Shown: positions 31,163 through 40,591, counted from the first letter of the stretch. The stretch is DNA of 46,808 nucleotides from Phycisphaerae bacterium (GCA_030432595.1 JAUIGU010000032.1:1-46808), one strand, 5' to 3'. A program made the numbers and translations. Notes: generated from the letters alone by a model not told the origin.

Positions 31163-34108
31163 TTACCCCACCACCAGGTTCACCAGCTTCCTGGGCACCA
31201 CGATCACCTTACGGATGGTCTTGCCCTCGAGGTGCTCGGCGACGTTCTCGTTTGCCTTCGCCGCTTCCTCGATGGCGGCCTGGTCGGCGTCGGCGGGGAC
31301 GGTGACCTTGCCGCGCAGCTTGCCGTTGACCTGCACGGGCAGCGTGAGCGTGTCCTCGACCAGCAATTCGGGGCGGAACTCCGGCCACTCGACGTCCACG
31401 ACCGAGTCGCCCGGCAGGTGGTGGCCGAGGCGTTCCCAGAGTTCTTCGGCGACGTGCGGCGCCAGCGGCGCGAGCATCACGACCAACTCGTCGGCGATGG
31501 ACTGCGGCACGGCGTCCAGCGGGACCAGCGCGTTGTTCAGCTCGATCAGCGCCGCGATGGCGACGTTGAACTGCATCGCGTCCATCGCCTCGGTGACGCG
31601 CTTGATGGTCTTGTGCGTGAGGCGCAGCAACTCATCGGTCGGGTTGTCCTTGCTGACCTTGAGGGTGCCCGTGTCTTCGTCGATGAAGTTGCGCCACAGG
31701 CGATTGAGGAAGCGGTGGACGCCGACGATGTCGGCCGGGTTCCACACCTTGCTCTGCTCGAGCGGACCCATATACATCTCGTAGAGCCGGAGTGTGTCGC
31801 AGCCGTACTGCTCGCACACGTCGTCGGGCGCGATCGCGTTGCGCAGCGACTTACCCATCTTGCCGTACATGCGTTTGACCGGTCGGCCTTCGTACTCGAA
31901 CGCGCAGTCGGTGTCCTTGCGGTCCTGCACCTCGCCGGCGGGTTGGCCGGATTTGGTGTCCATGACCTTGGTCGCTTCGACGCGCACGCCTTGTTCGTCT
32001 TCGTAGTAGTACGCCTGGATGTACCCCTGCGCGAAATACCGGCCGAAGGGCTCGGGTGTGCTGACGTGGCCCAGGTCGTAGAGCACCTTGTGCCAGAACC
32101 GGGCGTAGAGGAGGTGCAGCACCGCGTGCTCGACGCCGCCGACGTAGAGGTCCACGCCGCCGGCATGCGTGCCGCCGGACTTCTTTTCACTGACCATCCA
32201 GTACTTCTCGACGTCGGCGTCGACCAGTTTTTGTTCGTTCCGGGGGTCGAGGTAGCGCAGGTAGTACCAGCACGAGCCGGCCCAGTTGGGCATGGTGTTG
32301 AGCTCGCGGGTGTAGGTCTTTCCGTCGCGAGTGACGTTGCGCCAGCTTTCGGGGGCACGCCCGAGCGGCGGACGCGGCGGTGCTTCGGGGTCGGCCGTGC
32401 CGTGCGGTTTGAAGTCGTCCATCTCCGGCAGCTCGACGGGCAGCTCGGACTCGTCGACCGCGACGATCTCGTCGTCCGGGCCGTGCAGCACCGGGAACGG
32501 TTCGCCCCAGTAACGCTGGCGGGAGAAGAGCCAATCGCGGAGTTTGTAGTTGACGGTGGCGTGGCCGTGGCCGTGGTGTTCGAGCCACTGCGCGATCTTC
32601 TGTTTGGCTTCGGGCACGTCGAGGCCGTCCAGCATGCCGGAGTTGACGAGCTTGCCGTTGCCGGTGAAGGCCTCTTTGGTGATGTCGCCGCCGGCGATGA
32701 CCTCTACGATGGGCAGGTCGAACTTTGTCGCGAACGCGTAGTCGCGTTGGTCGTGTGCCGGCACGGCCATGATCGCGCCGGTGCCGTAGCCCATCATCAC
32801 GTAGTCGGCGACCCAGACGGGGATTGGCTCGTTGTTGACCGGGTTGATCGCGTACGCGCCGGTGAAGACGCCGGTCTTTACTTTCGCGTCTTGTTGTCTT
32901 TCGACGCTGGTCTTCTCGGCGGCTTGCTTCTGGTACTGCTTTACCGCGTCGCGCTGGGCGTCGGTCGTGATGACGTCGACCAACTCGTGCTCGGGGGCGA
33001 GGACCATGTACGTCGCGCCGAAGAGTGTGTCCGGGCGCGTGGTGAAAACGGTGATGGTCTCAGCGAGCCGGCCCGTGTCGGGCCGGTCTTCCGGGGCGAC
33101 ACGCCCCGGCTCGCTGTCAGCAAGTTTGAAATGAACCTGTGCGCCGTGGCTTTTGCCGATCCAGTTGCGCTGCAGCAGCTTCACGGGTTCGGGCCAGTCC
33201 ACGAGGTCCAGGTCCTCGGCCAGACGGTCGGCGTACGCCGTGATCCGCAGCATCCACTGCTTGAGCGGGCGTTTGTAGACCGGGAAGTTGCCGCGTTCGC
33301 TGCGGCCGTCGTTGGTGACTTCCTCGTTGGCCAGCACCGTGCCCAGGCCCGGGCACCAGTTGACCTCGACGTCGGCCATGAACGCGAGGCGATACTCATC
33401 CAGCAGGCGCGACTTCTGGCCTTCGTCGAGTTCGTGCCACTTGCGGGCGCCGACGCGCCCGCCGGTGATGGATTCGAGGTCTTCGTCGATGCCCGACCAC
33501 AGCAGCTCGGCGTTAATCCCGAGCAGGTAGTCTTCGCCCTCCAGCTTTTCGACCAGCGTCGCGATCGGCATCGCCTTCTTCTCGACCGGGTCGAAGTAGC
33601 TGTGATACATCTGCAGGAAGATCCACTGCGTCCACTTGACGTAGCCGGGGTCGGTGGTGGCGAAGCTGCGGTTCCAGTCGTAGCCCATGCCGAGGCGCTT
33701 GAGCTGGGCGACCATGTTGTCGATGTTGTTCTGCGTCGTGATCCGCGGGTGGACGTTGTGCTCGACGGCGTACTGCTCGGCGGGCAGGCCGAACGCGTCG
33801 AAGCCCATGGGGTGCAGCACGTTGAACCCGCGCGCCCGCTTGTACCGTCCGACGATGTCGGTGGCGATGTACCCCAGCGGGTGCCCGACGTGCAGCCCGA
33901 CACCGGAGGGGTACGGGAACATGTCCAGGACGTAGAACTTGGGCTTGTCGGGGTCGAAGGCCTCGTCCGCCGGGTTGGGCGTGGCGAAGGTCTGTTGCTC
34001 TTCCCAGCGCTGCTGCCACTTGGCTTCGAGGGCGGCGAAGTCGTAGCGGTGGGGCTTGGGGGCGTCCGCTTCGCGGGTTGCGTCGGCGTTGGAGGCGGTC
34101 GTGTTCAT
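31163..34108 (-). CDS. leuS: Leucyl-tRNA synthetase
   Basis: 981-residue class I synthetase. The HIGH motif is HVGHPLGY (about residue 70); the KMSKS motif is KMGKS (about 748), with Gly for the first Ser. The CP1 editing domain is present (TVFTTRPDTLFGATYMVLAPEH), and the C-terminal leucine-specific region ends VPRKLVNLVVG. ATG at 34108 gives a normal N-terminus. Residues about 332-349, at the entrance to the editing domain, are an 18-residue insert encoded by a 54-bp palindrome (33062-33115). A small membrane protein gene begins at its last base. Confidence 0.96.
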   Translation of the reverse strand: MNTTASNADATREADAPKPHRYDFAALEAKWQQRWEEQQTFATPNPADEAFDPDKPKFYVLDMFPYPSGVGLHVGHPLGYIATDIVGRYKRARGFNVLHPMGFDAFGLPAEQYAVEHNVHPRITTQNNIDNMVAQLKRLGMGYDWNRSFATTDPGYVKWTQWIFLQMYHSYFDPVEKKAMPIATLVEKLEGEDYLLGINAELLWSGIDEDLESITGGRVGARKWHELDEGQKSRLLDEYRLAFMADVEVNWCPGLGTVLANEEVTNDGRSERGNFPVYKRPLKQWMLRITAYADRLAEDLDLVDWPEPVKLLQRNWIGKSHGAQVHFKLADSEPGRVAPEDRPDTGRLAETITVFTTRPDTLFGATYMVLAPEHELVDVITTDAQRDAVKQYQKQAAEKTSVERQQDAKVKTGVFTGAYAINPVNNEPIPVWVADYVMMGYGTGAIMAVPAHDQRDYAFATKFDLPIVEVIAGGDITKEAFTGNGKLVNSGMLDGLDVPEAKQKIAQWLEHHGHGHATVNYKLRDWLFSRQRYWGEPFPVLHGPDDEIVAVDESELPVELPEMDDFKPHGTADPEAPPRPPLGRAPESWRNVTRDGKTYTRELNTMPNWAGSCWYYLRYLDPRNEQKLVDADVEKYWMVSEKKSGGTHAGGVDLYVGGVEHAVLHLLYARFWHKVLYDLGHVSTPEPFGRYFAQGYIQAYYYEDEQGVRVEATKVMDTKSGQPAGEVQDRKDTDCAFEYEGRPVKRMYGKMGKSLRNAIAPDDVCEQYGCDTLRLYEMYMGPLEQSKVWNPADIVGVHRFLNRLWRNFIDEDTGTLKVSKDNPTDELLRLTHKTIKRVTEAMDAMQFNVAIAALIELNNALVPLDAVPQSIADELVVMLAPLAPHVAEELWERLGHHLPGDSVVDVEWPEFRPELLVEDTLTLPVQVNGKLRGKVTVPADADQAAIEEAAKANENVAEHLEGKTIRKVIVVPRKLVNLVVG
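33062..33115. repeat. In-frame double-hairpin palindrome inside leuS
   Basis: Outer arms AGCGAGCCGG (33062-33071) and CCGGCTCGCT (33106-33115). Inside are hairpins CCGGCCCG-TGT-CGGGCCGG and CCGGGGCG-ACA-CGCCCCGG, whose loops are complementary. Exactly 54 bases, so 18 codons are added without a frameshift. Confidence 0.9.
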
Positions 34109-34201
34109 GGGACCGCGCAGTGTATCGCGGCGCGTGGCGAAACGCGGTCTGCAGAACAGTTTCACGGAGGGTGAATCTGTGGGTTTTGTGAGATTGGTGG
34201 C

Positions 34202-35059
34202 TTACGCCGCGGCGCGGCAGCGCGTCCGCGCGACGGAAGCGGCGAGGGCGGGCAGGATGATGCCGAGCGTGCCCGGCTCGGGGTTGACGCGGACGTTGAC
34301 TTCGTCGAGGCGGGCGCGGGTGTTGCCCAGGACGCCGTGGTCGAGCATGGCGAACTGGACGTCGCTGACGTCCTGGTCGAACAGCTCGATCCCGCCGGTC
34401 CAGACGGTGACGCCGTCGCGCATTATGCGCATGCGTTCGGCACCGGTATCGACCTGCAGCGCGATCCGCATCACCTCGCCGGGCTCGAAGGTGCCGAGGA
34501 CGAACGTCGGGATCTCGCCGCCGCGTCCGATGGGCCGGAACCCGCCGAGCACGTCGGGCGCGAACCCGCCGTCCCAGAACCGGATGACGCCGCGCCCGGC
34601 CCCGTCGGACAGGAAGTCGAGCGACGCGTTGCGGTCCACGAGGACGCGGAACGTGTCGGGGAACGGGTCGGTCGCGTGAGACAGTTTGTCGAAGCGCAGC
34701 CGGAACGATGTCGTGTAGCGCTCGCCGCCGTCGCGCAGTTCGAGGCGCATTGCCTGGTTTGCGGAGGTGACCGCGTCGTTATCCGCGGCGGGGAGTTGAA
34801 ACACGAGCGATTGCGTCGGCGTGCCCGGGGCGGAACGGCCGACGATGGGGACGGCGCCGTGGGCGGTCTGCCGCGGGCCGAAGTCCGGGCCGGATACCCA
34901 GCTGACCCCGTCGCTACCGCCGAGTTTGGGTTGACGGCCGATCTGGTGGACCGGCGCTTCGAAGTCGATTTGATACTTCAGGAACGCACCGGGCGCGGGG
35001 AGCGCCACGGCGATGCACGCCGCGACACCCAGCCAACGCGTGATTCGGCGAGCGGTCAT
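34202..35059 (-). CDS. PEP-CTERM protein, unknown function
   Basis: 285-residue exported protein: signal peptide (WLGVAACIAVALPAPGAF), a beta-rich body that may be a lectin/LamG-like jelly-roll (repeated phrases such as LRLRFDKL and VMRIALQVDTG), and C-terminal NPEPGTLGIILPALAASVA with a basic tail, a PEP-CTERM sorting signal. No catalytic motif. ATG at 35059 gives the expected signal peptide. Divergent from the carboxyltransferase gene. Confidence 0.75.
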   Translation of the reverse strand: MTARRITRWLGVAACIAVALPAPGAFLKYQIDFEAPVHQIGRQPKLGGSDGVSWVSGPDFGPRQTAHGAVPIVGRSAPGTPTQSLVFQLPAADNDAVTSANQAMRLELRDGGERYTTSFRLRFDKLSHATDPFPDTFRVLVDRNASLDFLSDGAGRGVIRFWDGGFAPDVLGGFRPIGRGGEIPTFVLGTFEPGEVMRIALQVDTGAERMRIMRDGVTVWTGGIELFDQDVSDVQFAMLDHGVLGNTRARLDEVNVRVNPEPGTLGIILPALAASVARTRCRAAA

Positions 35060-35109
35060 GGAAGCGTCTCTCCCGGTGCGCCAAACGCCTAATGCTACCA
35101 TGCCCGCTT

Positions 35110-36741
35110 ATGGTGACCAAGGGGCATTCCGCCGGTTCCATCGAGTTCGTCGATACGTCCCTGCGCGACGGGCACCAGTCGTTGCTGGCGACGCGCATGG
35201 CCGGGGCGCAGTGCATGAAGGCGCTGCCGCTGCTGCGGGACGCGGGGTACCGGTGCATGGAGCTGTGGGGCGGGGCGGTGCTGGACGCGTCGCTGCGGTT
35301 CACCGGCGAGGACCCGTTTGCCCGGCTCGACGCGATCCGGCAGTGTCTGGACGACGTGCCCGAAGGCCACGAACCCGTGCAGGTCCGCACGTTGTGCCGG
35401 GGGCAGAACCTGTTCGGCTACAACCCGTACCCCGACAACGTCGTCAGCGAGTTCATGAAGGAAGCCGTGCGCTCCGGCTCGGCGCCGGCCAACCCAAAGG
35501 GCGAGTCGGCCCCGAACCGCAACAAGCTTTCGGGGCCGGGCGCTCACCGCATCCGCATCTTCGATGCGCTCAACGACGTGCGGAACCTGGTCACGGCGTT
35601 GATGGCGACCAAGACGTTCAACGGCGTCGCCGAGGCCGCGATCTCGTACACGACCTCGCCGGTGCACGACACCGCGCACTTCGTCACCTTTGCCCGCAAG
35701 GCGCTGGACTGCGGGGCCGACGCGCTGGCGATCAAGGACATGGCCGGGCTGCTGCACCCGACGGACGCGTTTGAGCTGATCGAAGCCTTGCAGCGCGACT
35801 TCCCCGACGTGGAGATCACGCTACACAGCCACTGCACGACCGGGTTGGCGTGCGCGACGTATGTCGTGGGCATGCTCACGGGCGTGGACAAGCTCGACAC
35901 CGGGCACGGCCCGCTGGCCGGCGGGACCGCGCAGCCGCCGGTGGAGTTGATGCAGTGGTTTGCCGACGCGCTCGAACTCGAAACCAACGTCGACCGCCAA
36001 CGCTTCGGCGAGATCGACGCGGTGCTGCGCGAACAACGCAAAGCCCTGGCCGACATCGACAAAACTGCTGAGCACATGGGCACCGCTTGGCCCGAAAACC
36101 CGACCGCCGAGCAGGCGCGGCAGATCACCCGGGCGATCGAGTTGCTCAAGCAGCGCGACCGGCACGCGTGCGATTTGGCGGTGGCGCTTATCGAAGAAAA
36201 GCTCATGCAGCCGCGCGGCTACCCGCCCGCCGACACCGCGCAGCTCGAGTCGCAGATTCCGGGCGGCATGATCTCGAACCTGCACAGCCAGCTCGCCGAC
36301 CAGGGCAAGCTCGACCTGCTGCCGCAGATTCTGGAAGAGGTGCCGCGTGTGCGCAAGGCCGCCGGGTACGTGCCGCTGGTCACGCCGACGAGCCAGATCA
36401 TCGGCAGCCAGGCCGCGTTCAACATCATCCTCGGGCAGCCCTACAAACAGGTCTCTATCCCGTTCCGCGACGTGGTGATGGGCAAGTACGGCAAGCTGCC
36501 CGGCCCGGTCGATTCGCGCGTGCTCGAAAAGGTCGGCAACGGCGAGCCGCCGTACCTCGGCCGACCCGCGGACCTCGTGGACGACATCGATCTGGCGAAG
36601 GTCTACCAGACCCACGGCCAGTTGATCCGCAGCCACCGCGACCTGTTGCTGCTGTTGCTGTTTCCCATGCCCGCCCGGACCTTCCTCGAGCAGCGCGCCA
36701 AGGCCGAGCAGGCGCAGCCCGAGGCGGTGGCGTCGGTGTGA
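35110..36741 (+). CDS. Pyruvate/oxaloacetate carboxyltransferase without a biotin domain
   Basis: 543-residue DRE-TIM carboxyltransferase. DTSLRDGHQSLLATRM carries the metal-binding Asp and active-site Arg/Asp/Gln; HSHCTTGLA supplies the metal-binding histidines; AIKDMAGLL holds the conserved lysine that is carbamylated in the family. The helical C-terminal PYC_OADA-like region follows (QIPGGMISNLHSQLAD). Full-length oxaloacetate decarboxylase alpha subunits end in a biotinyl domain; here the protein stops with a charged tail and no AMKM motif, so a separate biotin carrier is needed. No such partner lies nearby. ATG at 35110. Confidence 0.88.
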   Translation: MVTKGHSAGSIEFVDTSLRDGHQSLLATRMAGAQCMKALPLLRDAGYRCMELWGGAVLDASLRFTGEDPFARLDAIRQCLDDVPEGHEPVQVRTLCRGQNLFGYNPYPDNVVSEFMKEAVRSGSAPANPKGESAPNRNKLSGPGAHRIRIFDALNDVRNLVTALMATKTFNGVAEAAISYTTSPVHDTAHFVTFARKALDCGADALAIKDMAGLLHPTDAFELIEALQRDFPDVEITLHSHCTTGLACATYVVGMLTGVDKLDTGHGPLAGGTAQPPVELMQWFADALELETNVDRQRFGEIDAVLREQRKALADIDKTAEHMGTAWPENPTAEQARQITRAIELLKQRDRHACDLAVALIEEKLMQPRGYPPADTAQLESQIPGGMISNLHSQLADQGKLDLLPQILEEVPRVRKAAGYVPLVTPTSQIIGSQAAFNIILGQPYKQVSIPFRDVVMGKYGKLPGPVDSRVLEKVGNGEPPYLGRPADLVDDIDLAKVYQTHGQLIRSHRDLLLLLLFPMPARTFLEQRAKAEQAQPEAVASV

Positions 36742-36821
36742 ACGATTCATGTTTTTGCGTTTGGTGGTTCGGGCGTCCGTCCGTGGCGGTCCCGGCGTCG
36801 ATGCTTTAGGATTCCCGCCCC

Positions 36822-37889
36822 ATGCTGGAGGTTTCGCAACACGTCGCGTCGTTTGAAGAGCGTCTGTCGGCCGCGCAAAGCTCGCCGAATCCGGCCGAGG
36901 GCGTGGAGGCGCTGCGTGTCGAGTTTCTCGGAAAGAAAAGCCAACTCAAGGCGGCGATGAAGGAGCTGGGCAAGCTCGCGCCCGAAGACCGCAAGGCCCG
37001 CGCCAAAGAACTCAACGAAGCACAGGCTCTGATCCAAGACAAACTCGAAGCCGCGAAGGCCGACGCCGGCAAGGCCGAGACCGCCGCGCGGCTGGAGCGC
37101 GAACGCGTCGACGTGTTCCTGCCCGGACGCATCACGCGGCGGGGCATGATCCACCCGGTCCACGCGGTCGAGAAACGGAGCCTCGACGTGCTGCGCCGGC
37201 TCGGTTTTGTGCTCGGCGACGGGCCCGAGGTCGAGACGCCGTTCTACAACTTTGATGCGCTCAACATCCCCGAACACCACCCGGCCCGCGACATGCAGGA
37301 CACCTTCTGGGTCGACGGCGGCAACCTGCTCCGCTCGCACACCACCACCATCCAGGCCCGCACGCTCCAGCGCGGTGGCGACCTGCCGATCAAGGTTGCG
37401 TCTGCGGGCCGGGTCTACCGCAACGAGGCCGTCGACGCGACGCACCTGGCGATGTTCCACCAGCTCGAAGGCTTCTGGCTGGACAAGGGCATCACGTTCG
37501 CCCACCTCAAGGGCGTGCTCAGCTACGTCGCCCGCAACATGTACGGCGACGACGCGAAGTTCCGTTTCAAGCCCAAGTTCTATCCGTACACCGAGCCGAG
37601 CATCGGTCTGGACATCGCCTGCACCAACTGCAAGGGCGCGATGGAACTCAACGGCAAGCCCTGCCCCGCGTGCCACGGCCAGGGCTGGGTCACCATCATG
37701 GGCGCCGGCATGATCCACCCCAAGCTCCTGCGCGAGTTCGGCTTCGATCAGCCCGGCGTCCGCGGCATCGCGTTCGGCTGGGGCACCACCCGCATGACCG
37801 CGCAGTGGCTCGGCCTGGACCGCGTCAAAAGCCTCTACGAACACGACCACCGCTTCTTCACCGCCCTCAACGGAAGGGGTGCCGCGTGA
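36822..37889 (+). CDS. pheS: Phenylalanyl-tRNA synthetase alpha subunit
   Basis: 355-residue class II catalytic subunit. N-terminal coiled coil, then motif 1 region GRITRRGMIHPVHAVE, motif 2 (RSHTTTIQARTL...IKVASAGRVYRNEAVDATH), and motif 3 (IAFGWGTTRMTAQWLGL; note Thr-Thr where most have G-x-G-x-R). A CTNCKGA...CPACHGQGW segment before GAGMIHP forms a small metal-site-like loop as in other bacteria. Its stop overlaps the pheT start (GTGA), so the two subunits are made in a coupled way. Confidence 0.95.
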   Translation: MLEVSQHVASFEERLSAAQSSPNPAEGVEALRVEFLGKKSQLKAAMKELGKLAPEDRKARAKELNEAQALIQDKLEAAKADAGKAETAARLERERVDVFLPGRITRRGMIHPVHAVEKRSLDVLRRLGFVLGDGPEVETPFYNFDALNIPEHHPARDMQDTFWVDGGNLLRSHTTTIQARTLQRGGDLPIKVASAGRVYRNEAVDATHLAMFHQLEGFWLDKGITFAHLKGVLSYVARNMYGDDAKFRFKPKFYPYTEPSIGLDIACTNCKGAMELNGKPCPACHGQGWVTIMGAGMIHPKLLREFGFDQPGVRGIAFGWGTTRMTAQWLGLDRVKSLYEHDHRFFTALNGRGAA

Positions 37890-39982
37890 AGTTCGCGCTG
37901 TCGCAACTCCAACGCTTCTGCCCGGCCACGCCGAGCGACCCGCTCGAACTGCACCGGCTGCTCGACGACCTCGGGCTCGAAGTCAAACGCGTCGAGACGC
38001 TCAATGTCGGTGGCGTCGAAGACACGGTTTACACCCTCGAGCTGCTCGCCAACCGCGGCGACCACTACGCGTACTCCGGCGTGGCCCGCGAACTCGCCGT
38101 GCGGTTGAACGCGCCGCTGCAGACGCCGGCGACGCAAAGCCTCGATCAAGGTGAAGCGCCGATCCCGCTCACGATCGAGACCGACAAGTGCTTGCGGTAC
38201 GCGCTCGCGCCCTTCGCGGTGAAGGTCAACCACGCGAAGCTCGGCCCCGACGAAACCAAGCTGCTCGAAGCCGCTGACCTCGTCACCGGGCACGCGCTCA
38301 TCGATGTCACCAACCTCGTCAATTGCGAGCTCGGCCAACCGACCCACGCTTTCGACGCCGATACGATCCGGGGTGGCATTACGATCCGGGAGTCGCGTGA
38401 AGGCGAGGAGGCCCACCCGCTGTTTGCCGAAGAATCGATCAAGCTGCCGGCCGGAACGGTCGTCATCGCCGATGATGAAAAGGTGCTCGCGGTCGCCGGC
38501 GTGATCGGCTGCGAAGAATCCAAGGTTACCGACACGACAAAGCGCATGCTGCTCGAGAGCGCGGCGTTCGACCCCGTGGCCGTGCGCCTCGCGGCGCGGA
38601 AGACCCGCATCGCCACCGACTCGTCGGCGCGCTTCGAGCGCGGCTGCGATCCGACGCTGGTGCCCGTGGCGTCCGAACGCATCGCCCACGTGCTCACCCA
38701 GGCCGGCGCCGCCGAGCCGACCGGCCCGCTCGCGATGGTCGGCGACTGGGCCGACGCGCAGCACACGGTTTCGCTGGATTTTGCGGATCTTTCCGCGTTC
38801 TTCGAGCGCGACTTCGACCCCGCCGAAGTGAAACGCATCCTCGAGGGCTACGGCTTTACCGCCGTGGACGACACGACCTTCCGCGTGCCGCCGCACCGTG
38901 CGTGGGACGTGGTCGAACCCGAAGACCTCTACGAGGAACTCGCCCGCGCGGTCGGTTACAACGAGTTGCCCGAAGCCCTGCCCGCCATCGACGCCGGCGT
39001 CTCCGCCTCCCACGAGCAGGACGTCGAGGCGACGGTGGACGGTCTGCTCACCGCGCACGGGTTCTACGAGGTCTACACCGACGGCTTCTACGCCCGAAAT
39101 GTCCGCGAACAGCTCGGCCTCAAAGACGGCGACGCGCTCTGGCCCCACGTCGAGATCACCAACGCGCTCGACAAGGACTACGCGCTGCTCAAGAACAACA
39201 CGCTCGGCCCGGCGCTCCAGGCCATGGCGCTTAACCGCCGGTTCCAGAGCCCCGACGTCAAGCTCTACGAGTGGACCCGCACCTTCCACCCCGCCCCCCC
39301 CGGAAGTGACAACTCCGCTTCCGATAGTGACGGGGCCCCCGGCGTCACCGAACGCCACGTCCTCTGGGGTGTCGGCTACGGCGCGGTGCGCCCCGGCGAC
39401 TGGGGCGGCAACAACGACGCCGTCGACCTCTTCTACCTCAAGGGTGTCATTGAAGAACTCGGCAAGGCGTTGCACCTGCCGTTCACCTTCGCCGAGTTGT
39501 CCGACGACGAACCGCTGGCCGGGGCGCTGCACCCGTACCGGTCGCTGTCCGTGACCCTCGACGGCCGGCGCGTCGGCGTGGTCGGCGAGGTGCACCCCGT
39601 CACGATCAAGGCCTTCAACATCAAGGGCGCGACGCCGAGCTACTTCGAGCTTGAAACCAAGGCTTTGCAGCACGAACCGGTGCGCGAACCAATGACGGAA
39701 CTGCGGGCCGCGCCGGACGTGATCCGCATGCTCAGCTTTACGATGCCGGCGTCGGTGTCCGTGAAAGACGTGCTGCCGGTGTTGCGCAACGCCGGCCCCG
39801 AATGGTTCACCGGTGTGTCCGTCGCGGATGTGTTCGAGAAGAACGACGACCGGGCCGTGACCTTCCGTGTTGCTTTCGCCGGCCTGCCCCCGCGCACCGC
39901 CGACGAACTCAACGCCGCGTGCGATGCGATGGTGAAGGCCGTGACCGGTGCCTTCGGTGACCGCGGCGTGAAGCTGCGTTGA
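37886..39982 (+). CDS. pheT: Phenylalanyl-tRNA synthetase beta subunit lacking the tRNA-binding OB domain
   Basis: 698 residues, about 100 fewer than the usual bacterial PheT. The first 35 residues (ELHRLLDDLGLEVKRVE) connect directly to the B3/B4-type region (ELLANRGDHYAYSGVARELA), skipping the EMAP-like tRNA-binding domain normally at residues 40-150. The B3/B4 editing domain, B5 (FERDFDPAEVKRILEGYGF) and core follow, with a complete FDX-ACB domain at the C-terminus (ELRAAPDVIRMLSFTMP). A low-complexity stretch, APPGSDNSASDSDGAPG, about residue 470 looks inserted. GTG start at 37886 in a four-base overlap with pheS. Confidence 0.95.
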   Translation: MKFALSQLQRFCPATPSDPLELHRLLDDLGLEVKRVETLNVGGVEDTVYTLELLANRGDHYAYSGVARELAVRLNAPLQTPATQSLDQGEAPIPLTIETDKCLRYALAPFAVKVNHAKLGPDETKLLEAADLVTGHALIDVTNLVNCELGQPTHAFDADTIRGGITIRESREGEEAHPLFAEESIKLPAGTVVIADDEKVLAVAGVIGCEESKVTDTTKRMLLESAAFDPVAVRLAARKTRIATDSSARFERGCDPTLVPVASERIAHVLTQAGAAEPTGPLAMVGDWADAQHTVSLDFADLSAFFERDFDPAEVKRILEGYGFTAVDDTTFRVPPHRAWDVVEPEDLYEELARAVGYNELPEALPAIDAGVSASHEQDVEATVDGLLTAHGFYEVYTDGFYARNVREQLGLKDGDALWPHVEITNALDKDYALLKNNTLGPALQAMALNRRFQSPDVKLYEWTRTFHPAPPGSDNSASDSDGAPGVTERHVLWGVGYGAVRPGDWGGNNDAVDLFYLKGVIEELGKALHLPFTFAELSDDEPLAGALHPYRSLSVTLDGRRVGVVGEVHPVTIKAFNIKGATPSYFELETKALQHEPVREPMTELRAAPDVIRMLSFTMPASVSVKDVLPVLRNAGPEWFTGVSVADVFEKNDDRAVTFRVAFAGLPPRTADELNAACDAMVKAVTGAFGDRGVKLR

Positions 39983-40015
39983 GCGGTTTTACAAAGCCGC
40001 CGAAGGTGTCTGCGG

Positions 40016-40591
40016 TCACGCACCCGCGGCGTCCAGCGGCCGGCGTTGTTCGTCCACCGCCGCGAAGAGTTGGTCCAGCGTGTACGCCGCACCGCATTCA
40101 GGGCACTTGCACTCGCGCATGCCCGTGAGGTTGTAGCCGCAGTTCGGGCACGGCAGGCCGTTCATCCCCAGTGCCGCGAGCCGCGCCGCACGCTCGTCCG
40201 CCGACTCCTTCCAGACCAGCGCGGTGCCGAACAGCCAGAAGATCAGCCACACGATCGGGGCGAGGATCAGGATCGGGGTGGTGTCCTTGGAATAGGTCAG
40301 CGGGACGATCGCCGCACCGATGAGTGCGCCCGGCAGGAACGAAAGGACAAACACTCCCCAGGTCCGCCCGACGCGCTTGGGGTTCCACGTGACTTCGCCG
40401 CGCCAGATGCCCCACCAGCCCAGCCCGAAGCCGGCGGCGCCCGTGAACCCCACCACCGCGTAGGTCACTTCCTCGTGCCGGTACGCGACGTCGAGCACTT
40501 CGTGCGCCAGGATCATCGACAAGACGTAGTAGACCGGCGCGGTCACGAGGAGCGCGAACGAGAGGATCAACCGGGTGACGGTCGGGGCCAT
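40016..40591 (-). CDS. Membrane protein with C-terminal zinc ribbon, unknown function
   Basis: 191 residues: four hydrophobic segments first, then a zinc ribbon CPNCGYNLTGM...CPECGAAYTLDQL at about residues 148-178. Domain order is reversed compared with the proteins near leuS. ATG start. It converges with pheT; the 33-bp gap contains an imperfect GCGGTTT...AAAGCCGC hairpin that may terminate both. Confidence 0.68.
   Translation of the reverse strand: MAPTVTRLILSFALLVTAPVYYVLSMILAHEVLDVAYRHEEVTYAVVGFTGAAGFGLGWWGIWRGEVTWNPKRVGRTWGVFVLSFLPGALIGAAIVPLTYSKDTTPILILAPIVWLIFWLFGTALVWKESADERAARLAALGMNGLPCPNCGYNLTGMRECKCPECGAAYTLDQLFAAVDEQRRPLDAAGA

Noticed and set aside
31855-31875. KMGKS instead of KMSKS in leuS as evidence of a defective enzyme
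   Set aside because: The motif tolerates substitution at this position and all other motifs are intact.
31133-34174. 1013-codon open frame opposite leuS
   Set aside because: Antisense shadow of leuS; long antisense frames are expected at this GC and codon bias, and the translation is valine/aspartate-rich without domains.
37835-39673. 612-codon minus-strand open frame
   Set aside because: Antisense shadow of pheT.
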